Shown here piece by piece: positions 1 to 9,083 of a DNA stretch of 64,000 bases. The stretch is from SHVO01 sp041905525. GTDB taxonomy: Bacteria > Pseudomonadota > Alphaproteobacteria > Rhodospirillales > Rhodospirillaceae. The position numbers were made by a program, and so were the translations under genes. Location: positions 62,001 to 126,000 of the forward strand of contig JAYRKY010000001.1 of the NCBI GenBank assembly GCA_041905525.1. Reading direction: 5' to 3'. Position 1 is the first letter of the stretch. Each line of letters starts with the position of its first letter. The notes under the pieces were generated by a model that was not told the origin of the DNA, did not search any database, and saw nothing but the letters and a program-made list of their open reading frames with translations.

Positions 1-1270
1 GTTCGGCCAGCTTATAGGCGTACTCCGCCTGCGCGTACGCTTCCTGCGCCAAGGCATATTGGCGTCCGTTTTCACTCACCGCAGTTAATGCGTTTTCCGT
101 ATCGCGCAAGGCATTGAGCACAGACTGACGGTAGGTCTCTAGCAACGCGCGATAATTCGCCTTGGCTCCGCGTTCCTGGTTGTACAGCCGGCCGCCGGCA
201 AACAAGGTCTCCGCCGCCGAACCGCCGAGACTCCAGAAGAAGGTGCCCGGACTCAGAAGCTCGGAGATCAGGTTCGAGGACGATCCGCCCTGCGCCGTGA
301 GCGAGAAGCTGGGAAGGCGCGCCGCCTTCGACGCGGCGACATCGAAATTGGCCGCTTTCAGGCTCGCCTCGGCGGAGCGCAGGTCCGGCCGCCGCTCCAG
401 CAGGTCGGACGGAATGCCCGCGCCCACATCCGGTACCTTCACGTCGGCCAGACTGCGCCCTGTCACTGTGAAACCCTCGGGTGCGCGTCCCACCAGAACC
501 GCAAGGGCGTTCAGGGACTGACGCTCGCTCAGGCGAAGGGCCGGGATGGTCGCACGCTGATTTGCGATCGCGCTGCGTTGCTGGGCGAGTTCGAGATCGG
601 AAATGCTGCCGATCCGCCGCTGAGTCTCCAGGAGCTGGAGAATGGTCTCGGCATTCTGGAGGCGGCGCTCCGCCAGTTCGAGACGCTCGCGCGCCGACAA
701 CACCTGCAAGTACGCCGTGATGGTGTTGGAGATAAGCGTGATCTCGACCGTAACGGCGTTATAGAGATTGGACTGAAAGCGTTGCTGCGCGGACGCCGCG
801 GCGTTGCGCTGCTGACCGAAGAGGTCCAACTGATAGGAAGCGCGCAAGTTCGCGCTGTAGCTGGTCGTGACGCGGTTGACCCCCACGACGTTGCCGTCGG
901 TATCAAGCGTCTGCCCCTGGCGTTCGCTGCGGTTGGCCGAGAATCCCGCGTCGACCTGCGGGAACAGCGCCCCCTGGGCCGCGAAGGCTTGCGCTTCCGC
1001 TTGAAGGATACGTGCGACGGTCGCTTTCAGATCGTGATTATTCGCCCGCGCCTCGGCGACGAGACGGGACAGTTCCTCATTTCCAAATCGGGACCACCAC
1101 GCGCTGTCCGGCGCGGGCGCGACCGGTGGAGCGGCAGCGGCGTCAAAGGCCTGAGCAGCGTCGAAGCGCGCCGGCACATCAATCTTCGCGGGAGTGTATC
1201 CCGCGCAGCCGCTTAACGTCAGAACGCCAATCGCGAGGGCGCAAAGCGAGGCGGAAGATAGAGGTCTCAT
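1..1270 (-). CDS. NodT-family outer membrane efflux lipoprotein (TolC-like), partial at the window edge
   Basis: Outer membrane channel of a tripartite efflux system. Reading the minus strand from the ATG at 1270 gives about 423 codons without a stop to base 1, so the C-terminus is outside the window. The N-terminus is a lipoprotein signal with lipobox LSGC near residue 23. Two long TolC-type helical repeats follow, with typical heptad-like Ala/Gln/Glu/Leu stretches, and segments such as ERRPDLRSAE and FAGGRL that are usual in NodT proteins. It starts 18 bases after the macB stop, so it is the third gene of a macA-macB-nodT operon and probably the cognate channel. The family call is secure; the substrate is unknown. 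Confidence 0.9.
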   Translation of the reverse strand, partial: MRPLSSASLCALAIGVLTLSGCAGYTPAKIDVPARFDAAQAFDAAAAPPVAPAPDSAWWSRFGNEELSRLVAEARANNHDLKATVARILQAEAQAFAAQGALFPQVDAGFSANRSERQGQTLDTDGNVVGVNRVTTSYSANLRASYQLDLFGQQRNAAASAQQRFQSNLYNAVTVEITLISNTITAYLQVLSARERLELAERRLQNAETILQLLETQRRIGSISDLELAQQRSAIANQRATIPALRLSERQSLNALAVLVGRAPEGFTVTGRSLADVKVPDVGAGIPSDLLERRPDLRSAEASLKAANFDVAASKAARLPSFSLTAQGGSSSNLISELLSPGTFFWSLGGSAAETLFAGGRLYNQERGAKANYRALLETYRQSVLNALRDTENALTAVSENGRQYALAQEAYAQAEYAYKLAE

Positions 1271-1288
1271 GGCGACGCGCACTCTCTG

Positions 1289-3313
1289 TTACTCCGCGCC
1301 GAGGGCGACGACCGGGTCGAGGCTCGCGGCCTTGCGCGCGGGCAGATACCCGAACAGCAATCCGGTGAGGAAGGCGCACGAAAAGGCCAACGCGACCGGG
1401 CCCAGCGAATATTCCACCGGCTTGTCGAACTGCGAGAAGACAAAGGCGGTGAGGAAGCCCACGGCGATGCCGATAAGGCCGCCGATGGAGCACACGACCA
1501 AGGCTTCGGTGTTGAACTGGAGCAGGATGTTCAATTTGCGGGCGCCCGTGGCCATTCGGATCCCGATCTCGCGCGTACGCTCCGTGACGCTGACCAGCAT
1601 GATGTTCATGACCCCGATTCCTCCGACCAGCAGCGAAATCGCGGCGATGGAGCCGAGCAGGATCGTCAACGTGTTCGATGTGGCGGTCGCCGTTTCAAGG
1701 ATCGAGACCATGTTTCGGATCTGGAAATCTTCCTGCTTGTGGCGGGCAATTAGAAGTTGGCGGACCGCTTCCTGCGTGGCGTCGATCTTGTCCACGTCCT
1801 TCACCGCGACGGTCACGGTGCGCGCATAGCGCTGGCCGTAAATGCGCTGGGCGCCGGTGGTGATCGGCGTGAACACCATATCGTCCATATCCTGACCGAA
1901 GTTGTTCGCGCCCTTGGCGGCCATGACGCCGATGACCTGGAACGGGTTATTGCCGATCAGGATGTATTGGCCGAGCGGATCTTCGCCGTTGGTGAACAGA
2001 GCCTTCACCACGGTCTGCCCCAACACCACAACCGGGGCGAAATTCTTCACATCTTCGTCGGTGAAGAATGTCCCGGCAGACGTCGCCCAGTCTCGTACCG
2101 CCGTATATTCGGCCGTCGTGCCGTTCACCTGCGTTTGCGCGTCGTTCTTTCCATAACGCACCGTCACGCCGCTCGGGTACTCGGGGACCGCCTGATCGAC
2201 GTTCGGAAGTTCCGCGATTGCCTCGGCGTCCGCCGGAACCAGCGAGGCGCGCGAGCCGCCCGCAAACCGCTGGTTTGGCGCTCCCGGCCGCACCAGAAGA
2301 AGGTCCGTACCCATGGCCGAAATGCTGTTCAGGACTTGTTGCTTCGCGCCGTTGCCGATGGCGAGAAGCGCAACGACAGACGCCACGCCGATGATGATGC
2401 CTAGCAAGGTGAGCATGGTGCGCAGCCAGTTGGCGCGCAGCGACCGGGCCGCCATTTTTCCCGCCTCGATGAAATCGGGAAGGGTGGCGACGGACGATAC
2501 CGGTTCAAACCCTTGCGGTTGAATCGGTGTCTTCGCCGCAGGCGCTTGAGGCCCGGAGTCGGCGGTAATCAGGCCATCCTTGATTTCGACCACGCGCTTG
2601 GCTTGCTGCGCAACCGCTGCGTCGTGGGTGATGATCAGGACCGTGTGGCCCGCCGCGTTCAGATCTCGCAGGATCTGCATCACGTCGGTCCCGCTCTTGC
2701 TGTCGAGCGCGCCGGTGGGTTCATCTGCGAGGATGACGGCGCCGCCGTTCATCAGAGCGCGCGCCACCGAGACGCGCTGCTGCTGTCCGCCGGAGAGCTG
2801 GCTCGGCCGATGATCCATGCGCTCGCCCAGCCCAAGCCGTGTGAGGAGCTGCTCGGCTCGGGCGACCCTGTCCGTATGCGTGAGTCCGGCATAGATCGCG
2901 GGCACCTCCACGTTCTCGACCGCGGTTGCCGTCGCGAGCAGATTGTACTGCTGAAAGATGAAGCCGAACGCGCTGCGGCGCAGGAGGGCGCGCTGGTCCG
3001 CGTCCAACTGAGAGACTTCCTCACCGGCAAAGCGGTAGCTGCCCGAAGTGGGGCGATCAAGGCATCCCAGGATGTTCATCAATGTCGTCTTGCCGGAGCC
3101 CGATGAGCCCATGATGGCGACGAACTCGCCCGGGTAAATCTCGAGCGACACGCCGTGCAGCACTTGCACCGACAGTTCGCCGTTGTTGTAGGTCTTGGTA
3201 ATGTCCTTCAGTGCGATCAGCGGCTGAAGATCGGCATTCGAGGCTTGCCCGCGCCATTGAAGGTCGGTCGCAGAACCTTTCGCCGTGGCCGAGGTGCTGC
3301 TGAGCTTGTTCAT
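1289..3313 (-). CDS. macB: MacB-type ABC exporter (fused ATPase and permease)
   Basis: Inner membrane ABC transporter of the MacAB type, 674 aa, close to the usual 640-680. The N-terminal ATPase shows Walker A GSSGSGKT (residues 69-76), the signature LSGGQQQR (about 168) and Walker B ILADEP followed by the D-loop. A transmembrane helix near 295 leads into the periplasmic MacB core domain, and the C-terminus has three FtsX-type helices (about 550-670) with the motif ERTREIGIRMA between them. The ATG overlaps the macA stop by 4 bases, so the two are translationally coupled. Known relatives export macrolides, lipopeptides or lipoproteins by a mechanotransmission mechanism; the substrate here is inferred only by family. 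Confidence 0.93.
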   Translation of the reverse strand: MNKLSSTSATAKGSATDLQWRGQASNADLQPLIALKDITKTYNNGELSVQVLHGVSLEIYPGEFVAIMGSSGSGKTTLMNILGCLDRPTSGSYRFAGEEVSQLDADQRALLRRSAFGFIFQQYNLLATATAVENVEVPAIYAGLTHTDRVARAEQLLTRLGLGERMDHRPSQLSGGQQQRVSVARALMNGGAVILADEPTGALDSKSGTDVMQILRDLNAAGHTVLIITHDAAVAQQAKRVVEIKDGLITADSGPQAPAAKTPIQPQGFEPVSSVATLPDFIEAGKMAARSLRANWLRTMLTLLGIIIGVASVVALLAIGNGAKQQVLNSISAMGTDLLLVRPGAPNQRFAGGSRASLVPADAEAIAELPNVDQAVPEYPSGVTVRYGKNDAQTQVNGTTAEYTAVRDWATSAGTFFTDEDVKNFAPVVVLGQTVVKALFTNGEDPLGQYILIGNNPFQVIGVMAAKGANNFGQDMDDMVFTPITTGAQRIYGQRYARTVTVAVKDVDKIDATQEAVRQLLIARHKQEDFQIRNMVSILETATATSNTLTILLGSIAAISLLVGGIGVMNIMLVSVTERTREIGIRMATGARKLNILLQFNTEALVVCSIGGLIGIAVGFLTAFVFSQFDKPVEYSLGPVALAFSCAFLTGLLFGYLPARKAASLDPVVALGAE

Positions 3314-4692
3314 CGGAAACGTACGCCGCCTGGGAATCCGCCCGGCCCGCCCAACAGCCCGCCGCCGGGACGCTGCTGCGGACCGCTTCCGCCGGCAGGT
3401 GCTTCCATCACGACGACGTCGCCCGGCGCGAGGCCTGTTTTTACTTCCGCGACCAGCCGGTTCATGGCGCCGACGGTGATTTCCTTCTGAACACGCTCGC
3501 CGTCTTCCAGCACGGTGACGGTGAAATGCATTCCGTCGCCGGCGGTGCGGCCGGGACCGCCGCGGCCCTGGCCGCGCGCGCGGCGCCGTTCGCCCGCGGC
3601 CGGCGGCGAAGCGCCGGGTTCTGGCGGGCCGTTCGCCGCGACCTCGGCTGCAGGCTTTTCCTTCGCGCCGTCGGCGGAGGGCGCAGGACGTGAGGGCCGC
3701 GCCGCGGGGCGGAGGGCGGACACCGAAACGATGGGAACATTGTGGGCTTCGGAGACAACGAAATAGACCTGCGCGCTCATCTGCGGCAGCAGATCCTTCT
3801 CCGGGTTCTCGACGTCGAACAGGCAGTTGTACAAAACCACGTTGTTCACGACTTCGGGCGTGGGCACGATCTGGCGCAACGTCCCGTACCGGCGCTTATC
3901 GGAGACACCGAGCGTGGTGAAGTACGCGCGCATCCCGATCTTCAGTTTCGGCACGTCCGCTTCCGAGACCTGGGCGTAGACGGTCATGGTATCGAGATCG
4001 GCGATGCGCAGGATCAGCGGCGCCGTTTGGTTGGCGTTGAGGGTTTGACCCTGCTTGGCGATCAGATTGACCACCGTGCCGGCCATGGGCGCATAGATTT
4101 TGGTGTACGACAGATTCGCCGTGTCGCCCTTCAGCGTGGATTCCGTCTGGCGGATTTGCGCCTGCAGCGCTGAAATCTGTGCGGTCGTCACCTTCAGCCG
4201 GGACTCCGCGCTATCGAACGCATCCTGGCTGGTGGCGTTGGCCGCCAGCAATTCCTTCTGGCGCTCGAATTGCTGTTGCGCCAGTACCCGCTCCGCTTGG
4301 CGCTGCATGAGCTGCGCCTGGAAATTCTGCAGCGACGCCTCCGTCGCGCCCTTGCGCGACTCATAGATGGTCGGATCCAGTTCCGCGAGGAGCTGGCCTT
4401 GGGTCACTTGCTCGCCGTAGTCGACGTGAATCTTCCGCAACTGGCCGGATACCTGCGTGCCGACATCCACGAATTGCAACGGTTGCAGCGTGCCCATGGC
4501 CGTGACCGTGTCCTCCACGTCCCCAAGCACCACTTCCTGTGTGATATAGGCGTCTTGCGGGTTGCTGCGCCCGGTGAAGAACCAGACCCCTCCGCCAATC
4601 ACGCCCAACGCTGCAAGGGCGAGGGCCGCGATCCCCAGCCGCGAGCGGGCGAACGACGTGATTTTCGGGGTGGAAAGTTTGGGCGCGGGCAT
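3310..4692 (-). CDS. macA: MacA-type periplasmic adaptor (HlyD family)
   Basis: Membrane fusion protein linking MacB to the outer membrane channel. I chose the ATG at 4692 (460 aa): an upstream in-frame start at 4830 would run into the divergent gene at 4819. One N-terminal membrane anchor lies at about residues 18-37. It is followed by a lipoyl/barrel-sandwich half (TVTAMGTLQPLQ), a long helical hairpin rich in Gln/Ala, the second lipoyl half (KIYAPMAGTV) and a beta-barrel domain. An unusual Pro/Ala/Arg/Gly-rich linker of about 60 residues (DNA 3531-3716) is inserted before the last membrane-proximal strand region. It heads the macA-macB-nodT operon. Confidence 0.9.
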   Translation of the reverse strand: MPAPKLSTPKITSFARSRLGIAALALAALGVIGGGVWFFTGRSNPQDAYITQEVVLGDVEDTVTAMGTLQPLQFVDVGTQVSGQLRKIHVDYGEQVTQGQLLAELDPTIYESRKGATEASLQNFQAQLMQRQAERVLAQQQFERQKELLAANATSQDAFDSAESRLKVTTAQISALQAQIRQTESTLKGDTANLSYTKIYAPMAGTVVNLIAKQGQTLNANQTAPLILRIADLDTMTVYAQVSEADVPKLKIGMRAYFTTLGVSDKRRYGTLRQIVPTPEVVNNVVLYNCLFDVENPEKDLLPQMSAQVYFVVSEAHNVPIVSVSALRPAARPSRPAPSADGAKEKPAAEVAANGPPEPGASPPAAGERRRARGQGRGGPGRTAGDGMHFTVTVLEDGERVQKEITVGAMNRLVAEVKTGLAPGDVVVMEAPAGGSGPQQRPGGGLLGGPGGFPGGVRFR

Positions 4693-4818
4693 GGGATGTA
4701 TCGGACGCTCTAAAGGGATAGGGCCAATATAGACCCCGAAACTCGGGCATTCATCCGTTGAAACGGTGACTGTATTGTAATCCGTCGCTTTTTCTCTCGG
4801 CCGCAGGATCGGCCTTTC

Positions 4819-5601
4819 ATGACCGTTCAAAATTCGTCGCTGCCGCCGTCTGAGCGTACCGCCCTAAGGTTCCGAACGGGACTCTATGTGCTGTTGGGCG
4901 GGCTGGTTGTCGCTCTGGCGGCAACGCTCATTGCGTCGTACTCGCCCTTTACGGAAGGCTTCGTGATCGGCGCGCTGGTTCCTTATTCCGTTGTGGGCAC
5001 CATCGTCGTCGCGCGCATTGCCGCCTATCATCCGCATCCGCGGTTCGGTCTTGCCAACGTACTGACGCTCACGCGCCTCGTGATCACCGCGCTGCTCGGC
5101 GGACTCGCGTTCGAAGTGACTGTGAACGGCCTGAAGCCGGTCTCGTGGATCGCCTGGACGTTCTGCCTCATGGCGGTCGCAGCGATCATCGTCGACGGGC
5201 TCGACGGCTACAGCGCTCGCCGCCAGAGTCTGGCGTCCGCTTTCGGCGGCCGGTTCGACATGGAGGTCGATGCCCTGCAAATCCTTCTTCTGTGCGTGAT
5301 CGCGGTGGCGCTGGGGAAAGCCGGCGCGTGGATCCTCATCGGCGGGGCACTTCGCTATCTCTACGAGATCGCCGCGGTCGCCTGGTCCGCGTTGCGTCGC
5401 CCTCTGCCGCCGTCTTTCCGGCGCAAACTGATTTCGGTGGTGAAGGGCAGTACTCTTGCCGCCTTGCTCGCGCCGGTGATCGTGCCTCCATTCAGCACCA
5501 TCGCTGCCGCTACGGCTCTCATCCTTCTTATTTATTCTTTCGCGGTCGATGTAGTTTGGCTTGCGCTTGACGACGCGCGAGAACGGCGGGCGGCATCATG
5601 A
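4819..5601 (+). CDS. CDP-alcohol phosphatidyltransferase family membrane enzyme
   Basis: Integral membrane transferase of 260 aa that should move a phosphatidyl or phospho-alcohol group from a CDP-linked donor to an alcohol. The complete metal-binding signature D-x2-DG-x2-AR-x8-G-x3-D-x3-D is present: D126, D129, G130, A133, R134, G143, D147, D151. Six hydrophobic segments are visible. The start is supported by AGGA about 9 bases upstream. The stop overlaps the next ATG in an ATGA junction, so it is coupled to the sulfatase-fold gene and probably to the creatininase-like gene. It is unlike a housekeeping pgsA or pssA in context. The acceptor alcohol cannot be told from sequence; in this neighbourhood it may be a modified head group. 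Confidence 0.82.
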   Translation: MTVQNSSLPPSERTALRFRTGLYVLLGGLVVALAATLIASYSPFTEGFVIGALVPYSVVGTIVVARIAAYHPHPRFGLANVLTLTRLVITALLGGLAFEVTVNGLKPVSWIAWTFCLMAVAAIIVDGLDGYSARRQSLASAFGGRFDMEVDALQILLLCVIAVALGKAGAWILIGGALRYLYEIAAVAWSALRRPLPPSFRRKLISVVKGSTLAALLAPVIVPPFSTIAAATALILLIYSFAVDVVWLALDDARERRAAS

Positions 5602-7175
5602 AGCGGATCTTCTCGGAAAAGCAAAATACGCCCGGGCCCGGTGCGACGCTTGTCGCATTGATTCTCTTGCAGCTCGTGCTGCTTTTGCCGACCTATCCTG
5701 AAAACATTGTCCCGGCCGCCTTCGCGTACCTGCCGGTCGAGCTGCCGATCCTGATCTTGCTCTTCGCGCTTGCACGGTCAGGTCTGGGATGGCTCTTGCG
5801 CTTCGCTCTGGCGCTGATCCTCACCGTGTTCACGGTGGTGAAAGTCGCTAACATCGCGACGTTCCTCGGCTTCAATCGCGCCTTCAACCCGGTCGTCGAT
5901 CCCACACTCATACCCATTGCGATTGAAACGCTGGGCATGACGAGTTCGTGGCTTGTTGTCGCCGCCGTCGCGGGGTCGCTTGCCCTCATCGCCGCAATCA
6001 CGGGGCTCTTCCTGTGGTCCGCGCGGGTGTTCGCGCGTCCCGGTGTAATGGTGCTCGCGGGCGTGCTTCTTGTGACGGCCATCGGCCTGCGATTCACGCC
6101 ATGGCGCGATTTCGTCGCGTCCGACGCCAGCCTGTTTGCGCGTGATCAGATCGTGAATGTCAGTCAAAGCCTGGCGGCGGCCGAGCAGTTTAAGCGGGAC
6201 GTGGCGGCGGATCCATTCCGCGACATCCCCGGCGAGCGCCTCTTGACCCGCCTTCAGGGTCACGACGTATTGCTGATCTTCGTGGAGGCGTACGGACGCA
6301 CCGCATTCGATGCGGAGGCGCCCGTGCGCCAGCTTCGCGAGTCGGAAGCATCCCTGCGAAGCGCGGGGTACACGATGCGCAGCGCGTGGCTGGTTTCGCC
6401 GACGTTCGGCGGCGCCAGTTGGCTTGCGCATAGCACCTTCGTGACGGGACTGACGATCGAGGATCACCAGCGCTACAACACGCTTTTTGTGAGCGGATAC
6501 AAAACGCTGATCCACGATTTCGCGCGCGCGGGGTGGCGCACCGCGGCCGTCATGCCACTGTTCACCCGGCCCTGGCCCGAGGGCAGCTACTTCGGTTTCG
6601 ACGCGGTCTACACTGCCAATAACCTAGGCTACGCCGGGCCTCCCTTCGGCTACATCACCATGCCGGACCAATATGTGCTGTCCGCTTTCAAGGCGCGGGA
6701 GCTCGATGCCGCGGATCGCAAGCCGGTGATGGCGGAGATGGCCCTGAACTCAAGCCATTTGCCGTGGACGCCACGTCCCCACTTCCTGCCTTGGGAAGCG
6801 GTCGGAGATGGGTCGATCTTCGCAACCGAACGCGAAGGAGAGGATGTCGATATGGATTGGCTGGCGCCGCAGAAGATGCGCGCGCAATACGAGCTGGCGA
6901 TCACTTATGCGATCAAGACCGTCTTTTCCTTCGCCGAGACTCAAGTGAAGGAGCCGGCGCTGATCATTATTTTGGGCGATCACCAGCCGGTGTCGCTGGT
7001 GTCCGGCACGGGCGCCAGTCATGACGTGCCCATCCACATCCTCTCCCGGGACCCCAGCTTATTGGAGCCGTTCGCCGGTTGGGCCGACGGGCTATTGCCG
7101 GATGCGCAAAGTCCGGTCTGGCAAATGGAGGCGATGCGGGGGCATATTCTCAAAGCCTTCAGCACAAACCCCTAA
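5598..7175 (+). CDS. Membrane-anchored sulfatase / alkaline-phosphatase superfamily protein
   Basis: A 525-residue protein with five or so N-terminal membrane helices (about 17-165) and a periplasmic catalytic domain. The domain starts with a beta strand ending in FVEAYGRT (about 228-235), where the metal ligand and Thr nucleophile of alkaline-phosphatase-fold transferases are expected, and ends with the metal motif LGDHQP near 457. The architecture resembles lipoteichoic-acid synthases, phosphoethanolamine transferases and opgB-type enzymes, which move head groups from phospholipids onto glycans or lipids. The substrate is not predictable. It overlaps the CDP-alcohol transferase by 4 bases and sits 3 bases before the creatininase-like gene, which suggests a shared lipid or glycan head-group step. 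Confidence 0.75.
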   Translation: MKRIFSEKQNTPGPGATLVALILLQLVLLLPTYPENIVPAAFAYLPVELPILILLFALARSGLGWLLRFALALILTVFTVVKVANIATFLGFNRAFNPVVDPTLIPIAIETLGMTSSWLVVAAVAGSLALIAAITGLFLWSARVFARPGVMVLAGVLLVTAIGLRFTPWRDFVASDASLFARDQIVNVSQSLAAAEQFKRDVAADPFRDIPGERLLTRLQGHDVLLIFVEAYGRTAFDAEAPVRQLRESEASLRSAGYTMRSAWLVSPTFGGASWLAHSTFVTGLTIEDHQRYNTLFVSGYKTLIHDFARAGWRTAAVMPLFTRPWPEGSYFGFDAVYTANNLGYAGPPFGYITMPDQYVLSAFKARELDAADRKPVMAEMALNSSHLPWTPRPHFLPWEAVGDGSIFATEREGEDVDMDWLAPQKMRAQYELAITYAIKTVFSFAETQVKEPALIIILGDHQPVSLVSGTGASHDVPIHILSRDPSLLEPFAGWADGLLPDAQSPVWQMEAMRGHILKAFSTNP

Positions 7176-7178
7176 TTC

Positions 7179-7925
7179 ATGCTCACGCCGTACATCCATC
7201 TGTCCCAAGCCGACATGCCGCTGCGCGATGCCGTGGCCGTGATTCCGCTCGGCGCGATGGAAACGCACGGGCCGCATCTGCCCCTCGGCACCGACGGGCT
7301 CATCGCCGAGGGCATCCTTGCGCAGGCCGCGCCGCGCATTACCGCGCGCGCCGTGTCTCTTCCTACTCTCTGGCTGGGAGCTTCGGCTGAACACTCGGGC
7401 CATGCGGGCACGGTGAGCCAAGAACCGGAACAGATGATCGACGCCATCGTCTGTCTGGGCGAGGGCCTCGCCGCCGCCGGCCTCAGGCGCGTCGTGCTTT
7501 TCAACGGACACGGCGGGAACGTCGCGCTCGCATCCATCGCAAGCCTCAAGCTGCGCACGCGCTTCAATATGCTGACGGCCAGCGCGCATTGGCTCGATTT
7601 CGGAATGCCGGAGGGGCTCACGCCTCCGGCGTCCGCGAGTGGCGATGTCCATGGAGGATGGATCGAAACCTCGGTCATGCTTCATTTGGCGCCGCACCTT
7701 GTGAAACAGAGCGCCGCCACAGCCAATGAAGCCGCGCCGCCCGCGCCGGGTCTATTTCCCGCGGGGCCCATCGCATGGGGCTGGCGGAGTGAAGATCTTG
7801 CGCCGGGAGGATGGATCGGCCGCCCGGACCTCGCCACGACCGCCCTCGGCGGCATGCTCGTCGCGCATGCCGCCACGTCGCTCGCAAACCTGATCGACGG
7901 TCTTGCGGCGGCGAAGTGGCCCTAG
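7179..7925 (+). CDS. Creatininase-family amidohydrolase
   Basis: Soluble metal-dependent amidohydrolase of 248 aa. The family residues are in place: E28 and H30 in METHGP, D39 in GTDG, H111 in NGHGGN, and E163 in the IETS motif. The conserved EHSGHAGT segment (71-78) is also present. The group before IETS reads VHGGW rather than the usual HAGE, so this is a divergent subgroup. Members include creatininase, mycofactocin MftE, and archaeal ArfB, which deformylates a pyrimidine intermediate of riboflavin synthesis. With RibA-like and RibD-like genes next door, an ArfB-like action on a pyrimidine or pterin intermediate is an attractive inference, not a demonstrated one. It is convergent with the RibA-like gene, one base apart. 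Confidence 0.82.
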   Translation: MLTPYIHLSQADMPLRDAVAVIPLGAMETHGPHLPLGTDGLIAEGILAQAAPRITARAVSLPTLWLGASAEHSGHAGTVSQEPEQMIDAIVCLGEGLAAAGLRRVVLFNGHGGNVALASIASLKLRTRFNMLTASAHWLDFGMPEGLTPPASASGDVHGGWIETSVMLHLAPHLVKQSAATANEAAPPAPGLFPAGPIAWGWRSEDLAPGGWIGRPDLATTALGGMLVAHAATSLANLIDGLAAAKWP

Positions 7926-7926
7926 T

Positions 7927-9057
7927 TCATTTTCGAAGGCGGGCAATCTCACCGAGTAGATGCCCCGCGCGCGCGGCTTTGGTACTGAGATAATTCTGGT
8001 TATGGGGATTCACCGTGCCGATAAGGCGTTGGTGACCCACAACGTTCACGCCGAAATCTTCCAGCGCGCTGATCTTCTCCGGGTTATTGGTCATCAGCGT
8101 GATCTTGGTGAAGCCCAAAAGCGCGAGCATCGCGCCCGCGATCCCATAACGGCGCTCGTCGGGGCCGTACCCCAAGACAGCATCCGCATCGACCGTGTCG
8201 TGGCCCAGCTCCTGAAGGCCGTAGGCCCGCATTTTGTTCAACAGACCAATTCCACGGCCTTCCTGATCCAGATAGAGCAGCACGCCGCCGCCGGCCGCGG
8301 TGATCTCATTGACCGCGCGCCGCAGCTGGTCGCCGCAGTCGCACTTCAAGCTTCCGAACAGATCGCCGGTGAGACAGGCTGAATGTAAACGCGTGAGCGT
8401 CGGCTTCTTTGGATCGGGATTGCCGATGACGATCGCGATTTGATCGCGCAGTCCTTCCCCGCCGCGAAACACGACGAATTCAGCGTCCTCCGCTTCGGAC
8501 AAGGGCACGCGCGTGCGTTGGATGATGGAAAGGTCGCGTGCCGAGCGGTCGTGGAAGGTGTCGACGGCGGAGGCGTCGACGGCGATCATTTCGCCGTAGT
8601 GGTCTTCAACCGCATCCAGCACGACGGCGGCGGGCAAAAGAAATGCGCGTTTCACCAGATCGAGCGCGCTTGCCTCGAGCGCCGTGGCCGACCGGTGGGC
8701 GAGCAACGGCACATCGGGTTTCACCGCCATCAGGATGTCGTCGATGACGCCCGCGGAAAGATCCGTGAGTGTTACATTCGCCGCTCCGGGCATGATGATG
8801 CCCAAGTGCCGAAGGCGCGGCGCGGGAAGAATCAGCCCCACGGCGCCGTTTGACGCGAGCGTCCATTCGGCAATACGCGTGCCGCCGAGCATATCGGCGG
8901 CCGCGACAATCAAAGCGCGATCGCCTAAGGTCAGACGCACCGGACGGCCTTCGCGCAACTCGTGCACGGCGCGCTGGACCGACAGGCGGCCCGTATCGCC
9001 GAACCACCTTGCCAAGTCTCCGTCTAAGGTACCAATCTTTACGTCTTCGTTCGGCAC
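7927..9057 (-). CDS. GTP cyclohydrolase II (RibA-like) with a vestigial RibB-like N-terminal domain
   Basis: Predicted to open GTP to a diaminopyrimidine phosphate with loss of formate and pyrophosphate. I prefer the GTG at 9057 (376 aa), which has GAGG 5 bases upstream; the TTG at 9072 has no ribosome site. The C-terminal domain is intact: zinc cysteines C228, C239, C241 in the CLTGDLF...CDCG pattern, the catalytic DQEGRGIG loop (264-271) and MTNNPEK. The first 195 residues align with the DHBP synthase fold but lack the acidic catalytic run (DRENEGD-like) of RibB, so that domain is probably structural. Divergent from the reductase gene by 26 bases. It may be a pathway-specific paralogue rather than the riboflavin enzyme. 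Confidence 0.85.
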   Translation of the reverse strand: MPNEDVKIGTLDGDLARWFGDTGRLSVQRAVHELREGRPVRLTLGDRALIVAAADMLGGTRIAEWTLASNGAVGLILPAPRLRHLGIIMPGAANVTLTDLSAGVIDDILMAVKPDVPLLAHRSATALEASALDLVKRAFLLPAAVVLDAVEDHYGEMIAVDASAVDTFHDRSARDLSIIQRTRVPLSEAEDAEFVVFRGGEGLRDQIAIVIGNPDPKKPTLTRLHSACLTGDLFGSLKCDCGDQLRRAVNEITAAGGGVLLYLDQEGRGIGLLNKMRAYGLQELGHDTVDADAVLGYGPDERRYGIAGAMLALLGFTKITLMTNNPEKISALEDFGVNVVGHQRLIGTVNPHNQNYLSTKAARAGHLLGEIARLRK

Positions 9058-9083
9058 GCTCGCCTCACGCAAAAGAAGAAAAC

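Noticed and set aside
8850..9083. N-terminal extension of the RibD-type reductase
   Set aside because: The extension is antisense to the RibA-like gene and Arg-rich without family similarity. The ATG at 9084 has a ribosome site.
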